DNA from: Olsenella uli DSM 7084
GTDB lineage: Bacteria; Actinomycetota; Coriobacteriia; Coriobacteriales; Atopobiaceae
Assembly (NCBI RefSeq): GCF_000143845.1
Contig: NC_014363.1
Span: 791,186 to 855,185, forward strand
Reading direction: 5' to 3'
Length of the DNA stretch: 64,000 nucleotides
In this document: in pieces, positions 61,491-64,000 of the stretch
Position numbering within the stretch: the first letter of the stretch is position 1
Layout: every line of letters starts with the position of its first letter
Translations under genes and position numbers: made by a program
Notes under the pieces: generated by a model
Told to the model about the DNA's origin: nothing
The model's database searches: none
What the model saw: the letters and a program-made list of their open reading frames with translations, nothing else

Positions 61491-62624
61491 ATGGAAGAGA
61501 AGACCGCTTTCGAGAAGAAGCCCATCATCTCGCTCGGCGGCTCCGTCGGCGGCGGGAGGAGAAAGACGCTCTCGACCCCGGTTCGCTACGTCATCAACGC
61601 CGTGCTTGTCGCAGCCTTCATCGCCATCGGCGAGCTCATGATCGACGGCGGCGCCATAACGCGCTACCAGACTTCCGTGCTCGAGCAGGTCGGCATCTAC
61701 GTCATCATGGCCGTCTCTCTCAACATCGCAACTGGCTACCTCGGACAGCTGCCGCTGGGTCACGCGGGCTTCATGTCCGTCGGCGGCTACTCCTGCGCCA
61801 TCTTCATCATGCGCATGAGCGACGTCATGGGCGTGGGCGCCCGCGACTTCGTCACGGGGGCCCCGGCCGCCATGGCGCTCTTTGTCTGTGGCCTCGCCTT
61901 CGGTGGCGTCTGCGCAGCCATCTGCGGCGTCATCATCGGCATACCGGCCCTGCGCCTCAAGGGCGATTACCTTGCCATCATCACCCTGGGCTTTGCCGAG
62001 ATCATTCGTGTGATCATGCTCAACATCGACGGCGTCCTGGGCTTCGACCTCACGGGTGGCGCCAAGGGTCTCACGGGCATCCCGTCCTACACCAGCTTCG
62101 TCAACACCTTCGTGATCGTCGCCATATCGCTCTTCCTCATCCACACGATGATGAAGTCGCGCCACGGCCGCGCCATCCTGGCCATCCGCGACAACGAGAT
62201 CGCGGCCGAGGCATCGGGTGTCCACACCACCTACTACAAGACCCTCGCCTTCGTCGTCTCGGCGTTCTTCGCCGGCATCGCGGGCGGCCTCTATGCCGGT
62301 TGCATAGGCGTCATGGCGCCCGCGAAGTTCGGCTTCATGAAGTCCATCGAGGTCCTGGTCATGGTCGTTCTTGGTGGCATGGGTTCCATGCTTGGCTCCG
62401 TCGTCTCGGCGACCGTCCTAACCGTCCTGCCGGAGGCCCTGCGCGCCTTCGCGGACTACCGCATGGTCGTCTATGCCGTCGTCCTGATCATCGTCATGAT
62501 CTTCCGCCCGCAGGGCTTCATGGGCACCTACGACTTCTCCCTCACCGGCGTCGTGGAGAAGCTCATGAACGGCTCGCTCCCCTGGAAGAGGGAGTCTGCG
62601 GAGGAGGTGGACGTCGATGCCTAA
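61491..62624 (+). CDS. livM: Branched-chain amino acid ABC transporter, permease LivM
   Basis: A 377-residue permease of the LivM family, with about nine helices and a 40-residue cytoplasmic head. YVIMAVSLNIATGYLGQLPLGHAGFMSVGGY is the conserved helix 2-3 segment and AIRDNEIAAEASGVHTTYYK the cytoplasmic coupling loop. AAGGAGG lies 7 bases before the ATG. The 3' end overlaps the start of livG by 8 bases. Confidence 0.95.
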   Translation: MEEKTAFEKKPIISLGGSVGGGRRKTLSTPVRYVINAVLVAAFIAIGELMIDGGAITRYQTSVLEQVGIYVIMAVSLNIATGYLGQLPLGHAGFMSVGGYSCAIFIMRMSDVMGVGARDFVTGAPAAMALFVCGLAFGGVCAAICGVIIGIPALRLKGDYLAIITLGFAEIIRVIMLNIDGVLGFDLTGGAKGLTGIPSYTSFVNTFVIVAISLFLIHTMMKSRHGRAILAIRDNEIAAEASGVHTTYYKTLAFVVSAFFAGIAGGLYAGCIGVMAPAKFGFMKSIEVLVMVVLGGMGSMLGSVVSATVLTVLPEALRAFADYRMVVYAVVLIIVMIFRPQGFMGTYDFSLTGVVEKLMNGSLPWKRESAEEVDVDA

Positions 62625-63474
62625 CGGCAAGAGCAAGAGGAAGCGCTCCGTCCTCGTCCAGATGGAGACGCCCAACCTCATCCCCGAGCGCGATCTGGGC
62701 TCCATCCCCGTCCTGCAGGCCGAGCACCTTGGCATCGACTTCGGCGGCCTGACTGCCGTCGACGACTTCAACATCGCCATGGGCCGCACGGAGATCTCGG
62801 GCCTCATCGGGCCCAACGGCGCCGGCAAGACCACCATCTTCAACCTGCTGACCAACGTCTACGCACCCACGCGTGGCACCGTCCTGATCGACGGCTACGA
62901 CACGGCGGGCCTCAGCATGGTGCAGGTCAACAAGATGGGCATCGCCCGCACCTTCCAAAACATCCGCCTCTTCAACCAGATGACGGTCGAGGAGAACATA
63001 CTCGTCGGGCTCGGCAACTCCATGTCCACAAGCCTCGTGACCGACCTGCTGCGCCTTCCCAAGCACTGGCGCCAGGAGGCGGAGTTCCACGATCAGGCCA
63101 TGGACCTTCTCGGCATCTTCGACATGCAGAGGTATGCCAAGACCCAGGCCGGCAACCTCCCGTATGGAGCCCAGCGCCGCCTCGAGATCCTGCGCGCCCT
63201 GGGCACGCATCCCAAGGTGTTGCTGCTCGACGAGCCTGCCGCCGGCATGAACCCCGCGGAGACCGAGGAGCTGATGGAGAACATCCAGAGGATCCGCGAC
63301 GAGTTCCAGATCGCCATCCTGCTCATCGAGCACGACATGAGCCTGGTCATGGGCGTCTGCGAGGTCGTCGGCGTCCTCGACTACGGCAGGATCATCGCCA
63401 AGGGCACTCCCGACGAGATCCAGAACGACCCCAGGGTCATCGAGGCCTACCTGGGCAAGCGGGAGGTGGACTAA
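62617..63474 (+). CDS. livG: Branched-chain amino acid ABC transporter, ATPase LivG
   Basis: A 285-residue ABC ATPase. Walker A is GPNGAGKTT, Q-loop ARTFQNIRLF, signature NLPYGAQRR (an LSYGQ-type variant common in LivG), Walker B VLLLDEPAAGM, switch His in LIEHDMSLV. An extra 32-residue basic head (PNGKSKRKRSVLVQME) precedes the ABC domain. GGAGG lies 8 bases before the ATG inside livM. livF starts one codon after its stop. Confidence 0.95.
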   Translation: MPNGKSKRKRSVLVQMETPNLIPERDLGSIPVLQAEHLGIDFGGLTAVDDFNIAMGRTEISGLIGPNGAGKTTIFNLLTNVYAPTRGTVLIDGYDTAGLSMVQVNKMGIARTFQNIRLFNQMTVEENILVGLGNSMSTSLVTDLLRLPKHWRQEAEFHDQAMDLLGIFDMQRYAKTQAGNLPYGAQRRLEILRALGTHPKVLLLDEPAAGMNPAETEELMENIQRIRDEFQIAILLIEHDMSLVMGVCEVVGVLDYGRIIAKGTPDEIQNDPRVIEAYLGKREVD

Positions 63475-64000
63475 ATGGCACTGCTCGCCGTCAAGGACCT
63501 GTACGTCTCCTACGGTGCCATCAAGGCCGTCAAGGGCATCGACTTCGAGATCAACGAGGGCGAGATCGTCACGCTGATCGGCGCCAACGGGGCGGGGAAG
63601 TCATCGACGCTCAACACCATCGCGGGACTCATCAAGCCCGAGCGTGGCGACATCGACTTCAAGGGCGACAGCCTGGTGGGCATCAGGCCCCACCGGATCG
63701 TCGAGAAGGGCTTGGCCCTCTGCCCCGAGGGGCGACGCGTCTTCACGCAGATGAGCGTTGCCGAGAACCTCGACATGGGCGGCTACACCCGCACCGATGC
63801 CGAGAACGCCGAGACGATCAAGGGCATCTACGAGCACTTCCCTCGCCTGAGGGAACGCATCGGCCAGTCTGCCGGCACCATGTCCGGTGGCGAGCAGCAG
63901 ATGCTCGCCATGGGGCGCGCCCTCATGAGCAAGCCAGACCTCCTGATGCTCGACGAGCCCTCGATGGGCCTCGCCCCCATCCTCGTCCAGGAGATCTTCG
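63475..64000 (+). CDS. livF: Branched-chain amino acid ABC transporter, ATPase LivF, 5' part
   Basis: The first 175 codons of LivF, cut by the window end. Walker A is GANGAGKSS, Q-loop CPEGRRVFTQM, signature TMSGGEQQML, Walker B LLMLDEPSMGL. It pairs with LivG to power the transporter. The ATG directly follows the livG stop, with GGGAGG upstream. Confidence 0.95.
   Translation, partial: MALLAVKDLYVSYGAIKAVKGIDFEINEGEIVTLIGANGAGKSSTLNTIAGLIKPERGDIDFKGDSLVGIRPHRIVEKGLALCPEGRRVFTQMSVAENLDMGGYTRTDAENAETIKGIYEHFPRLRERIGQSAGTMSGGEQQMLAMGRALMSKPDLLMLDEPSMGLAPILVQEIF

Overview
The window is a GC-rich, densely coded chromosomal stretch. Shared features point to an anaerobic Actinomycetota of the class Coriobacteriia, most like the Atopobiaceae (Olsenella or Atopobium relatives). 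These are: an LPXTG surface protein with CnaB modules, a GC-rich infC-rpmI-rplT operon, a phasin/ABC1-kinase pair without quinone biosynthesis, a RecJ-helicase fusion, a Rho with a long basic N-terminal insert, Tat-type lipoproteins and an IS30-type transposase remnant. The taxon is an inference from gene content and base composition. No rRNA or other phylogenetic marker was aligned.

Layout. 1-6 kb: the 3' end of a sortase-anchored CnaB adhesin, a cold-shock protein, and two paralogous M20/PepV-type dipeptidases with a HAD phosphatase between them on the other strand. 6-11.2 kb: a membrane-bound TPR protein, a 60-residue membrane peptide, an unusual array of alternating inverted 23-bp repeats, and a membrane-anchored NodB polysaccharide deacetylase. 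11.4-16.2 kb: a serine-biosynthesis operon (serC, serA-like, DUF1015) and a divergent HAD phosphatase. 16.3-20.5 kb: phasin-like protein plus UbiB/ABC1 kinase, a secreted coiled-coil/3D-domain protein and a lipoprotein cyclophilin. 20.5-25.5 kb: an intergenic patch of transposon-end-like repeats, then a MarR regulator driving a heterodimeric ABC exporter. 25.5-33.6 kb: alpha/beta hydrolase, a divergent MetRS-like protein, queH-queA, a tail-anchored coiled-coil protein, HPr and tgt. 33.6-42.6 kb: secD-secF-recJ/helicase-rel-MBL hydrolase, apparently one long operon. 42.6-46.4 kb: tRNA-Leu(CAA), an XRE/TPR regulator, an IS30 remnant, and infC-rpmI-rplT behind a promoter, leader and attenuator. 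46.4-50.7 kb: a hypothetical gene, a WecA/TagO-type transferase, a probable 6S RNA, tRNA-Ala(CGC), a GNAT acetyltransferase, a PflX-like radical SAM protein and a small membrane protein. 50.8-59 kb: pncB, argS, a tandem winged-helix regulator, rho and an unrecognised membrane protein. 59.2-64 kb: a branched-chain amino acid ABC transporter (livK-H-M-G-F), cut by the window end.

How the genes fit together. Most of the window is core metabolism and information processing: translation (infC, L35, L20, argS, two tRNAs), tRNA queuosine modification (queH, queA, tgt), stringent response (rel), protein export (secDF), transcription termination (rho), serine and NAD synthesis, and amino-acid and peptide acquisition (liv system, two dipeptidases). 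Accessory signals are few: the IS30 remnant, the repeat patch at 20.8-21.0 kb, the relatively AT-rich GNAT gene and the surface adhesin. The feature hardest to explain with known categories is the seven-arm alternating repeat array at 9377-9645. The infC start and leader, the RecJ-helicase fusion, the His/Cys-rich head of the MBL hydrolase and the divergent MetRS come next.
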